DNA of 64,000 nt from Ceriagrion tenellum (lineage: Eukaryota; Arthropoda; Insecta; Odonata; Coenagrionidae), in assembly GCA_963169105.1 (NCBI GenBank), contig OY720633.1, forward strand, positions 39,138,795 to 39,202,794. Direction: 5' to 3'. A model generated the notes under the pieces. It saw nothing but the letters and a program-made list of their open reading frames with translations. It searched no databases and had not been told where the DNA came from. Below are positions 1 to 12,349 of the stretch, in pieces (positions within the stretch are counted from its first letter, which is position 1; the number at the start of each line of letters is the position of its first letter). The position numbers and the translations under genes are program-made.

Positions 1-1322
1 CCCCGGAGGTTTTAGTCTACGGCGTTTCAGGACGAAAGTTGCAACGTAAAAGTTTGTGTGAAACCTTGGTGATCTCTTACAAAATCCTTCGAAATTTTGA
101 CGGGGACAAATCGGGGATAATTCTTTTAATCGTATGCAGTGTAATGAATGTTATATCCTATTCAAAATTAGATATCCTTTGATAAAGACGATTCCCCACC
201 AGGAAGACATTCGAAGTCAATTGATGGCGGTGAAACTAAGAAAATCGAGGATATGTAGCATGCCAACCTTTGTCTGACTGCCGGAGAACCTGCTGGAGAG
301 TTTGAAATCTCGATTGTATCATATTCTGACATTTTGATCAAAAAATTGAACATGCATCGGGGTATAGTAAATTTTGCACCTCGTTTGATAACAGGCAAGC
401 AGAACGACCTTACTCCACCATGATAACGCGCACGCCCTTCAGAATTACCAAACCCTGAGTTTTGTACAAATAATCAAATGACTGGCATCATCCAGCCTCC
501 GTACACACCTCAACAGTCCCCGAGCAACTCATTTATATTTCCCAAATTACAATCAGTGCTTCAAGGATGTCATTTTGACACTATTGACGAAATTCAAGAG
601 AATTAGTGACGGGAAGTGACGGTAATACCCGGAGAAACATTCCAGAACTGCGGCGAAGTAAAAACACCGCTGTAATCCGTGTATCAAGAGAGGAGGAGGA
701 GACTAAAAATTATATAATGACCAATATATTATAAATACAATAAAATTAACAATATACAAAAAATCTCGTTATTTTTTAGCAGACCGCGTATGTTGAATGA
801 TAGACCTGGACGAAAAGGTAAATAAAGTAAAAAAGGGTAAGTTTTCAAAGAACTTTTATTGCTCAAATTCGAACGAAAAATAGGGAAAAGAGTTAGACAT
901 GTTTTTAAGATGTTAAAAGATATTGGATTCTAGGAAAAGCTACATTGGATTCGATCGATTGTCAAAAATTATAATTAATGAAGTTAAAATGTTTTTCTCA
1001 TTGTCTTTGCAAGGGTACGTAACTAAGAAACACGGCAATAGTAAGATCAATAGGCGGGATTTGACTGTAAGCCCCTGCTCGTAAGGGCTTATATTCTAGT
1101 GCCTTAGTCATAACATCAAAAAAAGTAAATTAGATACTCAACGTTAGTATTCTTCAATTCAAACTGATATTTACTGGCAAGAAAATGAGCTCACTAATTG
1201 CAGTTGAACATTAAATCATTTGAATGAATTGAAATCTCAGACATACGCAAGAAAAGGGCAATTGGATCTACAAGTTGCAAGGGCTTCCTAGAAATATAAT
1301 GAAGATGAGTAGTTAAAAGTAA
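1..1322. other. AT-rich DNA, no gene recognised
   Basis: Stops are frequent in all frames and the longest open frame (168-398, minus) resembles nothing I recognise. I see no tRNA, inverted repeat or transposon motif before the PLE begins near 1323. Confidence 0.5.
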
Positions 1323-1378
1323 CACCGGAGGAATAACTCGTAAGAAAAACGATGTACAGATACACTATGTGTTTAATG

Positions 1379-1421
1379 CTGTCTACCGGTTTCGACTTCT
1401 ATAGCGTCATTTTCTAGACAA
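1379..1421 (-). ncRNA. Hammerhead-like motif, U3/A8 variant (left arm)
   Basis: Read on the minus strand: stem I UGUC (1420-1417) with GACA (1383-1380), core UAGAAAA (1416-1410), one extra U (1409), stem II GAC/GUC, GAA, and mini stem III ACCGGU ending at 1385, with A1384 as the expected cleavage nucleotide. Positions equivalent to C3 and G8 are U and A. U4 is also changed to A, so this copy is probably inactive. Confidence 0.45.
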
Positions 1422-1545
1422 CCCGAAGGAAAATTACAAATGCGAGTCTTTTACACTAACTCAAGTAAGAGGGGGTGGGGGAGGTGGAAACAATCGGAGA
1501 GGAGGGGATGAGTAATGGAAGTTTACAGGTTTTTTAGAAGGACAA

Positions 1546-1896
1546 TGAGGATGTGACGGTGTGTATGTTAGCCAAACGGGCCGAAAATTTAGAACTCGAA
1601 TTGAAGAATATAAAATAAATGCTAAACTCAGAGATTTCAAGTCGCATTACGCAAAGCACCTCATAGAAACGAGACACAAGAGTGATTTTAATAATATTAA
1701 TTTTTTACATGTATTTGACGAAGGTTTTAAACTGGATGTTTTAGAAATTCTAGAAATCACTAAATTTTCTCTTTCACCTGATTTTCCTATTTTAAATGAT
1801 ATGTCGAAATTAAAATGCTCTCCAATTTTGACCAATATTTTACAATCTTGCTTCTTTTTTACCAACACTCCCCGTATTGATGTCCTCATCATTTGA
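1546..1896 (+). pseudogene. PLE GIY-YIG endonuclease fragment
   Basis: The frame reads VYVSQTGRKFRTRIEEYK near its start, then SHYAKHLIETRHKSDF, then LDVLEILEITKF, and ends with a stop at 1894-1896. This follows the usual order of the GIY-YIG nuclease of Penelope-like elements: a VYVGQTGRSF-like strand, an arginine-containing helix, an FAKHL..NNH segment and a final L.ILE.LEI segment. The YIG-equivalent tripeptide reads YVS, so the glycine is replaced. The first candidate ATG is at 1561, but the similarity begins upstream of it. No reverse transcriptase precedes it. I infer a dead fragment that would have nicked target DNA during PLE retrotransposition. Confidence 0.65.
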
Positions 1897-2042
1897 CCTT
1901 CCTCATGCTTCCCTCATTGTTGTCCTTCTCTTAACCCGTAAACGTCCATTACTCACCCCCTCCTCTCCTATTGTTTCCCCTTCCCCCTCCATCACTTACT
2001 TGAGTTGGTTTAAAAGGTTCGCATTTGTAAATTTCCTCCTGT

Positions 2043-2086
2043 TTGTCTTGAAAATGACACTATACGCGTCGAAACTGGTAGACAGA
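2043..2086 (+). ncRNA. Hammerhead-like motif, U3/A8 variant (right arm)
   Basis: Stem I pairs 2042-2047 with 2081-2086 (five Watson-Crick pairs plus one G-U). The core is UUGAAAA (2048-2054), then an extra U at 2055, stem II GAC (2056-2058)/GUC (2068-2070), GAA (2071-2073), and stem III ACUGGU (2074-2079), with A2080 at the cleavage position. Relative to CUGANGA only C3 (now U) and G8 (now A) differ. These two bases pair with each other in the hammerhead fold, so the change may be compensatory. Activity is unknown. Confidence 0.5.
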
Positions 2087-2145
2087 ATTAAAAACATTGT
2101 GGAACTGTACATCGTTTTTATTATGAGTTATTCCTCCTCATCGTT

Positions 2146-5029
2146 CCGCAACGTAATGACACAATTAATTGATTTAATCTACAGGAGGTTCTGCTAGTCC
2201 ATGTTTTTATTCCAGGATATTGAACAGATTGTTCGGTTTTATTTATGTAGATGTGCGAGTTTCGAAATTTTTTATTTCGTTTGCCAATACTTATTATGGA
2301 ACCCAGATCCCTAAATATTGTGCCCAATGCGCAAATAAAGCGATTTGCTAATTAGGCTACACGCATACCCTCTTTCATAGTGAAAAATCAAATATTCGAC
2401 TGTCTGCATGGCAGGTGAAGCCCACAAAAGTCGTACTGCTTTTGAATTCTTTTTAAGTACGATGGTGTTTCTGAGTCGTTCTGGAGTTTTCCGTAACCAT
2501 TCCGCTATTCACATGCTTTGAGTGACCTTAATGAATATTAAACAAGGCCCATTTTACCCTCGCGAGTACTAAAACTGAGAACTCTGGGATCAAAAGACAA
2601 GGCTCATTGATTTGTCTGCGTCCGGCATTGGCGATATTTTCGGGTGCATTCCTCACGCAAGGAAGCCAAAATTCCTCTATCGCTCGGCTGGCTGGCTAGT
2701 GTAATCAATCCGCCACATGGTGTATGAAAGGAAGCCAGCGGTTTAGCACCCTCTTCCTGATTGGACTGTCAACCGGGCTCGTTGTAGGTATGTGGTGGAG
2801 ATTTAGGGAAACCGAAAACACTAATGTCGGAACACCAAACGATAATCAAACAACAACAAAATTCCTCGACTGATACATACTGTTTGGTGTGATATTAACA
2901 TTGAAATGATTATCAACCGATGTTGGATTCCTAGTCAAGTCGAATATATCATTTGATGCAAATTTTACAAAACTGTGTGTAATTTCACAACAGATGGCCA
3001 TGCTGAAATTAATTCTAGTCTTTACAGCTAATCACGCTGTGTTTTGAATAGAAATGCATTCAAGGTATGTATTTTTGTATTTTCATCTGCTAGCCTATTC
3101 CTCATTTTACGATATAACATTCAATTTTTTAGAGTAATTGTGATGATGTGTAGTATTTACTTATTCTGCATTGTCGGAATAAAAAATTTCTCATTCAATG
3201 CATTCTGTTCACCCACCATTTAAGTCGTCCTATTATCCCTAATGCCTCTTATTCAAGAAGTACGTGGCATTGCGAAAGGCTCGCGACTGCAGAGGGTCCA
3301 TGCACCATTTGAGATGCTTAATTTTTTTCATAGGCACATATGGCCGAGAGGAGAAAGACATTTTGCAGGCATCAGCCGACTCTTTTGCGAAATGCAGTCA
3401 AGGAAACATATGTTACCTAGACCCTTCGCTGATAGCACTTTGAATTATCATCCTCGCGAAACCAAATTTGAAAAATGTTTCATTCTAACCGAAATTTTCG
3501 CGGTATTGCATCAGTCTGGAGTGGCAGATTATGTGCGAATATGAAATAGAGGCGCTAAACCCAAAATACATACCTCTAAAACGAGGAAGATCCCCGGTTG
3601 AGACATGAGGCACGTCATGAAGCAAATAACCTAATGCAAGACTTGCAGCTGAGAGAAGCCTTTCTCCAAAATTTCAACGTTCACAAGCATAGTGTCATCG
3701 TTAGGAGCGAAGCTGTGTAGTAGCATTTGCTTCCCGTTATCCACGAAATAAGTGCTCCAGTAGCATTGCTAATTTTAAATTGTAACAGATTCTCCTAGAA
3801 ATTGATTTAATAATGCACACATAATAGCAAATAAGTCCCTTAAAAGCCCGCTAATAGCGGAAATTAATGAAGTTCAATGAAGTACAATTATGCACTTGAA
3901 CATGCATATGCAGCTGAACTTATAGCTGAGCCAGAAAATCACTGAAATATGCAACATAAGCGGTTCTAATCAACTATTTATAGCCTGGGAATGGTTTGAA
4001 ATCTTTTATTTTATATCAATGAACACATCATATGAAGAAAAGGATTTCCTTGGCAGTCATGGCGGCTTAACTCTGTTTCCTCGTTATAAGTTCCGCCGAA
4101 CCCCTTGGCTTTTAAGTCCCTAAATCTAGCGCTCTTATCAAATGTGGACGTAAAGCGTTTTCGTAACACAATATGATCAAATTTGAAATAACTTGATAGA
4201 AAGAAGGCTCAGTAATGTAACTAAAGCTAGATTCGGTCGACAAAAAGGACACAAATATGCGAATTTCATTCTCCTGGTCAGGGATTCGAGAGATCTGGTT
4301 TCAAATATCTCGCCAAGTCACTTTTTCCAATATAGATCATTCTTAGCTAGTAAATAGTTATCACGTTTTATAAATTGTGCAAAATTATCAAATGTTCTTC
4401 ACTAATGCAAATTTATGTCTTCTGTGATTGTAAATATTTCTCCTATTTAAGTTTGAAATGCTAATCCCAAATCCCTAATGTATGCAGTTAGTAATATTGT
4501 TTCCCCCGTCTTAAAACTTTAATGGCCGATTTGTATGACCTATAAGCACTGTCTGTACCCTTTGAGAGAGCGTTATATGAAACAAGAAAGATTAGCTCCA
4601 CAGCCTCAAATGCAATAAATAGAGTAATGTTTCATAACAATGGTCAATTAAGTTGTACACACCACGAATCAGTAAATACCTATTTTTGCATTTTCTCCCT
4701 TTATTTCTATCTAATTATAATTATCTCCTCAAGAAGGTTTTTCTGGGAATTTGCACGATTCAACATGACTGCTCTATTGATGTTCAATGAAGTGATATGA
4801 AATAGACGCGAGGAATCGTAAGTAAAGACGATAAATACGTTTTTAGAGTAAAAAAAACCCAAACATAGTGCGAATGTGCCCTTCAAAGGTATCCAATTTG
4901 AAGATAAAACAGCATTTTGTTCTGACTATTTAGGTATCTATCTAAAAAGCAAATATATATTTTATTAATTAAACACAAGAATTCAAGGTAAAGCCACGCA
5001 TACTAACAACTTCTTTGTTATTCGTGCGT
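2146..5029. other. AT-rich DNA without recognised genes
   Basis: A 100-residue open frame at 3242-3544 (plus) is not recognisable and has no repeat or domain signature. Nothing else stands out. Confidence 0.45.
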
Positions 5030-5910
5030 CAAACGAGTCGTGATAACCATGTCGCGCCGCAATCTCTGGAGGAATAGACCGCGGGAAGCCGGGACAACCT
5101 CGACGGTTGGCGGACGATGAAGACCTCGGCTAACATGAGCTCGGAACGAGGGAGACGAAGCGACTCGAGGGACCGCGACAAAGTCGCCGCAATCACCGCA
5201 TCCAAGCCTCACACGACTCCACCGCAACCGTTACACGCTCCTCCCTCGATCATCCCTCGGCGCCCACTCACCCGACTCAAGCCGGCTTCGCGATCTTCCA
5301 TAACGCGCACCTCGAGAGGATCCATCGGTCTAAAGGAAGAGGAGGCCGATGGGAAGGAGTGGATTCTAAGGGGGGGAATACAAATAAGCCCCCCCCCATT
5401 CCCAACTCTTATCCACCATGGGTTCTCCCTCATTCCCTCCCCCCCCTGCTCCCACTCCGTGCGACATTCTCCGTCTCTCCCCTCCTTCACTCGCACATAT
5501 ATACATGCATGCACAGACACACACACACGCATACAGACGATTCCCTTCGCCCAGACCCCCGTCTTCTCCCAGACTCCCAGAGGTCTAGGAGGAGGAAGAG
5601 AGAGAGGATAGCATCTTCCCACCGATTAAACGCAGATATTCTTAGTCGGGGCGACTGGAATGGAGCCAGGTGAGAGAGCGGCAAGAGGGGAGAGGATTAA
5701 AGGGAGGGAGGGCACACTCTCTAGAATGTAGGAGTCCCCTCTCCCACTCCACTTCACCCCTCCCCTTTCACTAATTTCATCCCCCCTCTCCCAACACGCC
5801 CACCTCATTCTAGCTTTCCCTTCACTCTCCCACCCCTCCCCCTCCACCCTCTCCTACGAGAGCACATAGTCTCTCACGAGGCCCGCACGCACCTACGCAT
5901 ACTTTGTCCA
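5030..5910. other. GC-rich segment followed by pyrimidine-rich low-complexity DNA
   Basis: About 5030-5350 is clearly more GC- and CpG-rich than its surroundings. It carries an ATG at 5117 opening a basic, Ser/Arg-rich frame (to 5611) that I do not recognise. About 5385-5870 is C/T-rich with a short (AC)n at 5518-5530. Overlapping open frames here are explained by low complexity. A promoter or 5' exon in the GC-rich part is possible but unproven. Confidence 0.35.
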
Positions 5911-5986
5911 CTTGATAATCCCCCGCGGAATCCGAGTATTTGCATCCCTCCTGTCGGTGCAGTACATCAACCCGTATCCCGCGGCA

Positions 5987-6380
5987 ATAATCAAACTACC
6001 AAACATAAGGAGAGTCGCTCTCGTTAATATGTCGAGTTGCGTCCACGAAAATCGCGCGTTGATGAAGGAGAAACGTGAGCGGGTGCATCATGGATGCGTG
6101 CAGAATATGGCGTAATGCGATGGAAATGAGTGGCGTGAAATAATGTATTGTATATATTCATGGCGAGATGATGCATTTTGTGGTTGTTTCTCGCATTTCC
6201 TTCTCCGTCCGTCCAATCTCTATTCAATCTATATTTGTCTTCCATGCCCGTGGTATTTAGATTTGTCCAGACTTCTGGTGGTCGTCCTCTTTCCCTCCTC
6301 CAAATAAGTTGCCATTTGAATATTTATTTGGCCTTTTCACGTGCCCATATCATTTCAACAATCGTGACTTTATTTATGTA
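5987..6380. repeat. Duplicated segment, copy 1
   Basis: This segment is diverged but collinear with 6721-7106. Shared landmarks include AATCAAACTA at the start, GTTGCGTCCAC (6037 and 6769), GATGAAGGAGAAAC, CTCGCATTTCCTTCTCCG and CATGCCCGTGGTA. The offset is about 732 bp. It ends exactly at the TA that borders the MITE beginning at 6381. Confidence 0.75.
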
Positions 6381-6710
6381 AAGTAAGTCCTCGATTTACG
6401 TCGGAGATGTGAGTTGAAGAAGAGCGACGTAAGTCGAAACAACGTAACACAGATCCAGATATTCTTGACCCCTTGATTCCGTGATAAATCAAGACGTTAA
6501 TTTCAAAATTCATGTTTTGCCCTTATCCAGGAAAATATAGCTATTTCAGATGGGTTGATTATGTCTCAGTTATCAAAAAACGCAAGCATATGCACATATG
6601 GTCTATTTTATCAGCATTAAACAGGGAGAAATTTTCCGACGACCCTTGTCTGCATGGACGTAACATCGAAGCAGACGTAAATCGAAACGACGCATACCGA
6701 AGATTTACTG
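6381..6710. mobile_element. MITE of Tc1/mariner (pogo/Tigger-like) type, 330 bp
   Basis: The ends are imperfect inverted repeats: AAGTAAGTCCTCGATTTACG on the left and, reversed, CAGTAAATCTTCGGTATGCG on the right. Both lead into ACGTAAG/ATCGAAAC motifs. It is flanked by TA on both sides (6379-6380 and 6711-6712), the target duplication expected of this superfamily. No transposase is encoded, so it is non-autonomous. Confidence 0.7.
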
Positions 6711-6720
6711 TATATTCATG

Positions 6721-7106
6721 AATCAAACTATGAAAAATAAACAGGGTGGTTCTCGCTCCTGAGTCGGGTTGCGTCCACCTAGATGAAGGAGAAACATAAG
6801 CGGATGCAACATGGATGCGAGCCGAATATGGCGCAAGGAATAGGGAATGAGGCATTATGTATATATTCATAGCGAGATAATACAGTTTGTGGCTGCATCT
6901 CGCATTTCCTTCTCCGCCCACCCAATCTCTATTCAAACTACATTTGTCTTTCCTCCATGCCCGTGGTAATTAGATCTGTCCAGTCTTCTGTCGTTGTCCT
7001 CTTCTCCTCCTCCACAGTTATGACCATTTGAATAATTTTCAGGCCGCCTTTTCACGTTCCCAAACCATTTTAATCATCTCTATTTCTTCCGTGACTTTTT
7101 TCAGTA
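6721..7106. repeat. Duplicated segment, copy 2
   Basis: Diverged second copy of 5987-6380, starting a few bases after the right TA of the intervening MITE and ending around GTGACTTTTTTCAGTA. Small indels separate the copies. No coding function is apparent in either. Confidence 0.75.
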
Positions 7107-10100
7107 CATATTAATTGTCTAATGTTTTTGTTTGAACTCTTAACAGTCTTGATGCTCAAAAACTTCTCACATGATCAATCGCCACTGCTTCTAGTTTTAT
7201 GTCCTTTCTTTTGTGTTATTCGTCAAGTTTGAGCTCCCTAAATATGCATGACATTATATACCAACTTAATAAAAGATGTACATCAGTGCCGTAAAGAAAA
7301 AGATATTGGAATACCTAAATGTTAACATTATCAAATGCAATCATTATGGCAGAAAAGACTCCATTGAAACCAATTCATAGAACACAGTAGGCGCTATGAG
7401 CGTCCTTGTTAATAATATTTTATTGCTACAGTATTGAGGGATATGTTTGCAAAACGCTAACTTCTTTATGCCCCTACCGCTGCTACTGAAAGCATTTGCT
7501 CGGAAATCACATAACCATGAGAAATGTCCCCTTTCATTGCTATAGTTCTTCGTCTTCATGAAATGCAGCCTCTATGAAAAGCATCTTGCTTATGGTATCT
7601 ATTTTTAAAAAAGTAATAAATTTAATTATAGTAGAAAATCACATTTTTCATAAATGCAATTATCCACAGCCCTCATGAATTTTATGTAACGTAGCCGACG
7701 GTCAATTAGCTACAAACCCAATTCACTAAGCTTAATCTCCTTGCTCAAGAATCCACAGAATTTCTAGTGTCGGCAAAGGAGAGATAAGTTAAGAGGCAGG
7801 CATTTGGCTCCGAGGTGCGGTGGTTCTGATCCCACTTGGTGAGTTATGTCCCGAATGGTTTCACGGGAGGCCTTTGGGTCTTGATGATCCGGAATAGTTC
7901 GGACGCCGATGACATTTTTCACGACCGAGATAAAATAGTCCAGCCGCTCCGATTGAAGTCCGCTAATGACGCGGAAATCTTTGGGTGCTCAGTCGCCTCA
8001 AAGTGTCCTCCCGACCCCTCCGAAAGCTTCAATCACTGTTCTTTTCATTGCAGTTATATACGATACTCTCCAAATTGACCATCTCCTCATCAAATTCTTA
8101 AATTTAAAATATAAAACCAAAGATCTTCTCTGGATTATTTCTTTATAGTCATTTTTCTAACGCCCCATATCATCAATAATGGAGGATCAAAGGAAATCAA
8201 AATTAGAATGAATGCACTTTGTTTCATTCTGGAAGGACGTAAAAGAACGTGCGTTGAGGAATTGCCGAAAATGATGCCCAGGCATCCCCTAAATTCTATA
8301 TTCATTCCAGCATTATGGCAATGAAGGTTTCAGCCAAAGCCAGCAGGGCATTCGAACATAATTTCCCTGTTAGAGAGAACTCAGAAAAATGCAGAGGTAC
8401 GTACAATTATCATTTGCGTGGAAATAATTCATGCGAATATCATAAAGAAATAATGATACATTTTGAATACAACTATTTTCAGATCGTGACTCATGATGGG
8501 GTACGAATCATCAAATTTGTTAAATCGTCGTCGTAAGCAATTCTTTCGTCGGCTCTTTTGGCCGAAGGGCTGAGTTTCCTTGCATGTTCGTTCACCAATT
8601 AATCAACGTTAGTAATAATATCAAACACCCCCTCAGTTACTGTTAACTAGATGATACCTCTATCAGCTAGTTCTCATAAATAAAAAATCTCTCTTTAATG
8701 CTATCTCTACAATCCTCACGATTTTCATTAAATTTTATTTACATATCCGCTGCATCTCTGGACTTCTTAAACTAAGACTTGAATTTCATTCCATGAACCC
8801 CATGACTTAGAATAAAATATCGAATTGCTTTCGGTCTATTCAATACTATTCAATATTCGGTTTTCTTTCAAGCATCAATTGCCCCGTGGGATTTCGTCCT
8901 TCTCCTTAGGGAAGATTAATCTACTGAAATGAATAAGCTTGTCATTGCCTTAGAGTTGTATTTAACACACCCGTTGGGGGTATTTCGCGAATTTGACGTG
9001 ACGAGAAATGATAACGGCAATCAATTAGATAAGTATCATATATTTCACGCTTCAGAGATTTCATTTACCGAAGCGGTGTAATTGCTTTTTAAACAGCTTC
9101 ATTAATTATAACATTTCCGTAGCACAAATGAAAACAGCGGACAGTTTTCCATGACTTAGAAGAGCATTCCAGCCATGTCTTTGCGTTGGCCCCTGAATAA
9201 ATAAGGCAGCACGGAATTAACTGCAAATTAGACGTCATGTACAATAAAAACAAAACACGCCAGAGAGATCCAGGTTGACATACGGCTTTTGCCGTTGATA
9301 TACGGCTTTACGGATATATGCTGGCTTTTCACAAAGTTTCCCACCACAAGGAATGCAGGGAATGATGCGCATGTATCTCGCGATCGTAGTGGGTGAGAGT
9401 GATCAAGGGTTTTCCCGAGTGGCGGATGAACGGACAAAAGGCACGAGAAGGAGTCTCCCTTTGGGACTCGGCGCATAAATCACCGCAGTCTGTCGTCGCG
9501 ACGACCATCTCAGAGAATCCTTTGGGCGAAAAGAGAGTGTTAACACATCTCACAGCTTGAGGTAACAGGCGCGATTAAGATTTCTAACGCGTTAGAATTT
9601 AGTAAGCGGCGACGAAACGCATTACATCTAACATCGTTCTCAAAGCGATCAGTGATCCGAACTTAATCCTCCATCTCGAACACTGAAACACGTAATTTTG
9701 ACGTAGCCAGCCGAGGTTTTTAACGCCAATGATGTTTCATTTCTTCTTTTTAGTGATGTGCAAGAATAAATATATATATTTGCCTACTAATTTTAGAAGA
9801 TTTATGAGTGTGCCTTTGAGAGAGGCGTTGGGAGATAGGAAATCCCCAGAAGATAAACTGGGAAAAATATTCAAATCGATGACTTCAATCTATAAAAAAG
9901 GTCATAAATATTTCTTTTAGCATTAACAATACAATGCAATTACAATGCCAACGTGTTATAAAAACCACACATTCCGCCTAGATTGTCTTGTCGATTTACT
10001 TCCTGGATCAAAATGGGATCATCACTCGCCAAATTTAAAACTGAAGTGTGATGTTAACGATAAGGATGTTATTAATTTCGTCTTTATTTGACTAATGAGA

Positions 10101-10739
10101 TAGCATTAAGTCCAATTATAAAGACAGAAACTGAAATATCAGTTCTTATCCACCATTTGTTCGCGTTTTTTTACCAGGATATGGATTCATGCAACGAGAT
10201 CTCGATAAAATTTCATTTGGAAATTTCACTGCAAAAATAAATTTCTGTCTCGTCTAAGTTTAATGAATATGATAAGATTTACCTTTTTCTTAAATCCACG
10301 AGCAATAGTTGGCAGTTATTATTTAGCTTTACGGTGGAATTTTCAACTGGAATAAAGTTTACTAGGCATAAAATATATAAATAAAACACTCGATATAAAT
10401 ATTTAAAAGACGTGTATTTATCTCAATGTTCCTCCGATAGATTTAGCTTTTCTCATTTAATTATGATACAAAAATAATTCCAGAACGCTTAAGCGACGTT
10501 CTTGGGTCTTTGTTTTCCTTATCGTCCAATTTTAAAGGCATTTCAAAGAAGCTATAGAATATTATATGTAGGCAAGCATAAGAATTATAATAAAGCATTG
10601 GTTTTAGAACGCTAGCTTACAGTAGATGAACAAGTTATGAGAATATTGTGACAGGCTCTGTGCTATTTAATGAATGAACATTTTTAATTATATTCCAGTT
10701 CAATTTAGTAAAATACCCTGATATCTGATGACCAAACGT
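7107..10739. other. No recognised gene or element
   Basis: AT-rich sequence with only short, unrecognisable open frames. The one structured item is a perfect palindrome TTCTAACGCGTTAGAA near 9581-9596. Confidence 0.45.
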
Positions 10740-11340
10740 ATTCAACTTAAGCGGTGGGTGAGGTTTGTCTCAATCGAAGACGCCTAGCGAGAGATTGCTT
10801 CGATATCGGACGACAAAAGAAGTTCCCTGTGAAGTAAATGGTTTTCCGAGTGTTTTTCCTCATTTATATATTTTTGTGGGCAATAGTTCGCCAGCGTTCC
10901 AGCTGCCTTCTTCTGGTCCGCTGAAGAGTCCATGAAGGGTTTTTCTGTCCCTTTATGCTACTCCGTTTTCACGCCTTCGGGTAGAGGCGTATTGTGATTG
11001 GTCAATTCTACTGGAGAGCCGTTTCCACGCGCCGACGAGTGTGTAGCCGTCCTCTCGGTTAAAATACTTTTGCGTTTCCGCTATTTCTATTGCTTCGCAT
11101 ATGACTCTTGGGAAATAGCGGCGTTCTTTTGTCAATAATGTAGAGTTTCCATAACTCATATTGTGATAATCCATAATGTGAAGAAACCAGCTGGAACGGT
11201 GGTGAAATATTGTCCCCAAAAGTGAATGAACGCTGATGAACACCCGCGAAACAATTCGCTTCATCACAAAGACTCCGCGGAAGCCTTCACAGAAGTTCCT
11301 TATCTTTCGTGTCAAACGCGCTCAAGGCATTGGGGTCATC
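10740..11340 (-). mobile_element. Penelope-like element 3' fragment with pLTR-like tail
   Basis: Read on the minus strand, a C-terminal endonuclease-region frame (11315-10953) is followed by a tail holding AGAAGAAGGCAGC, a GC-rich hairpin and GAAC, a decayed version of the hammerhead arrangement seen in PLE pLTRs (about 10915-10882). In this copy U4 of CUGAAGA is A, one A of GAAAC is missing and stem II has a mismatch. The tail then runs through an ATATATAAATG segment towards 10740. The boundaries are approximate. Confidence 0.55.
10953..11315 (-). pseudogene. PLE endonuclease C-terminal region fragment
   Basis: The 120-residue frame contains STLLTKERRYFPRVICEAIE and then NREDGYTLVGAW. The pattern 'F.RVIREAIEI...FNREDGY.L...W' is typical of the region after the GIY-YIG core in arthropod Penelope-like elements. 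The amino-terminal 40 residues look out of register with a normal GIY-YIG domain, which suggests an upstream frameshift. No reverse transcriptase is adjacent. It is a relic, not a host gene. Confidence 0.55.
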
Positions 11341-12349
11341 CATTGAGTTATATGGATAGGGCACTACATCATCAAACTGAAGCCTGACAACCAAAATAAC
11401 AACCATATTGTTTGACATTGCTCCCTTCTTACTTTCATATGGGTTTCACGATGGAATGGATGAATTAGAGGATGTAAAGCACGAATATCAACCATGTGTT
11501 TGAAATTTAAGGTAGTAACTCTTGAAAAATACACTAGCTGCTAAGTGCTATGGATTCTATTTTACAACAGTTATCACCGGCAATGTGGATTATTATTGAT
11601 GCAAATAAATAAACAAAATATGTCAGGAGAATGTATATCAAATAAGTAAGTGCATTCTGGTTTCTAGTAAGTTATCCATGAAAAACATTGTAAAGTTAGT
11701 GTGTTAAGCCGCAAGCGAAATAGGAAAATGAGGGTCAACGAAGATGACGGACTTGCTTCAACATCTATCATTGGCCAGCGTAGCAAGTGCGCTCTCCATA
11801 TACCTCAATGGGATCATCCTTCAATGGGCCAGCCCTTATGGTGGCCCACACTTTAAACAGGGGACCACCACAGAGAAACGGATTCTGACCTCAACCGCAA
11901 CCGCAGCCTCGCACATTTGACGGTGTCATACGAATAGGTCGCCTCCCTCATATATCCTTCGCCAGACCCGTGTCTTTCAGCCACTCCCGGGATTTTCAAG
12001 GATCATTAACATTTCAAATTAGTGGTTTTTGGAAAAGAACGGACAGGAAGAAGATGATGGAAATGTGGTGACCGTGAGGAGCCCCTCCGGCTAGGCGGGA
12101 GGGATGAGGTCGACAGAAGTTTTCTGCCGCCCTCCCTCCTGCTGCAATCCCATAAAATTTTCCTTGGACTTCACCCGCACTCATTCCGTCGCAAACTCGG
12201 CCAGCTTTCTTCCATCTTCAATTCCATTGAATACTCCCTGGCCCCTGGGAGATATGGACGCTCGGAAAAGGCTAGTTGGTTTCCTAGTGTGGTCTTTCCC
12301 AGTGTGATGAGCTTGTAAATAGACGATGAAAGATCTTCGATTTTCCCGG
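11341..12349. other. No recognised gene
   Basis: Mixed-composition sequence with no RNA gene, transposon end or protein motif I can support. Confidence 0.4.

Larger units (their letters stand above)
1323..2145 (+). mobile_element. Penelope-like element remnant with inverted terminal copies
   Basis: Two arms of roughly 220 bp (about 1323-1550 and 1905-2145) are inverted copies of each other. Both contain the ggaggaataactc-type end, the block with GTCGAAAC, and a G-rich/C-rich stretch. Between them lies a fragment resembling the GIY-YIG endonuclease of Penelope-like elements. Each arm holds a hammerhead-like motif, as known for PLE pseudo-LTRs (pLTRs). The reverse transcriptase domain is absent, so this is a 3' piece with one pLTR inverted. 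The arms differ at many positions, which indicates an old insertion. PLE assignment rests on the endonuclease fragment plus the ribozyme motif together. Confidence 0.7.

Noticed and set aside
5117..5673. Host protein-coding gene in the GC-rich and C/T-rich stretch
   Set aside because: Frames overlap on both strands, are rich in Pro/Ser/Arg as composition predicts, and match no family.
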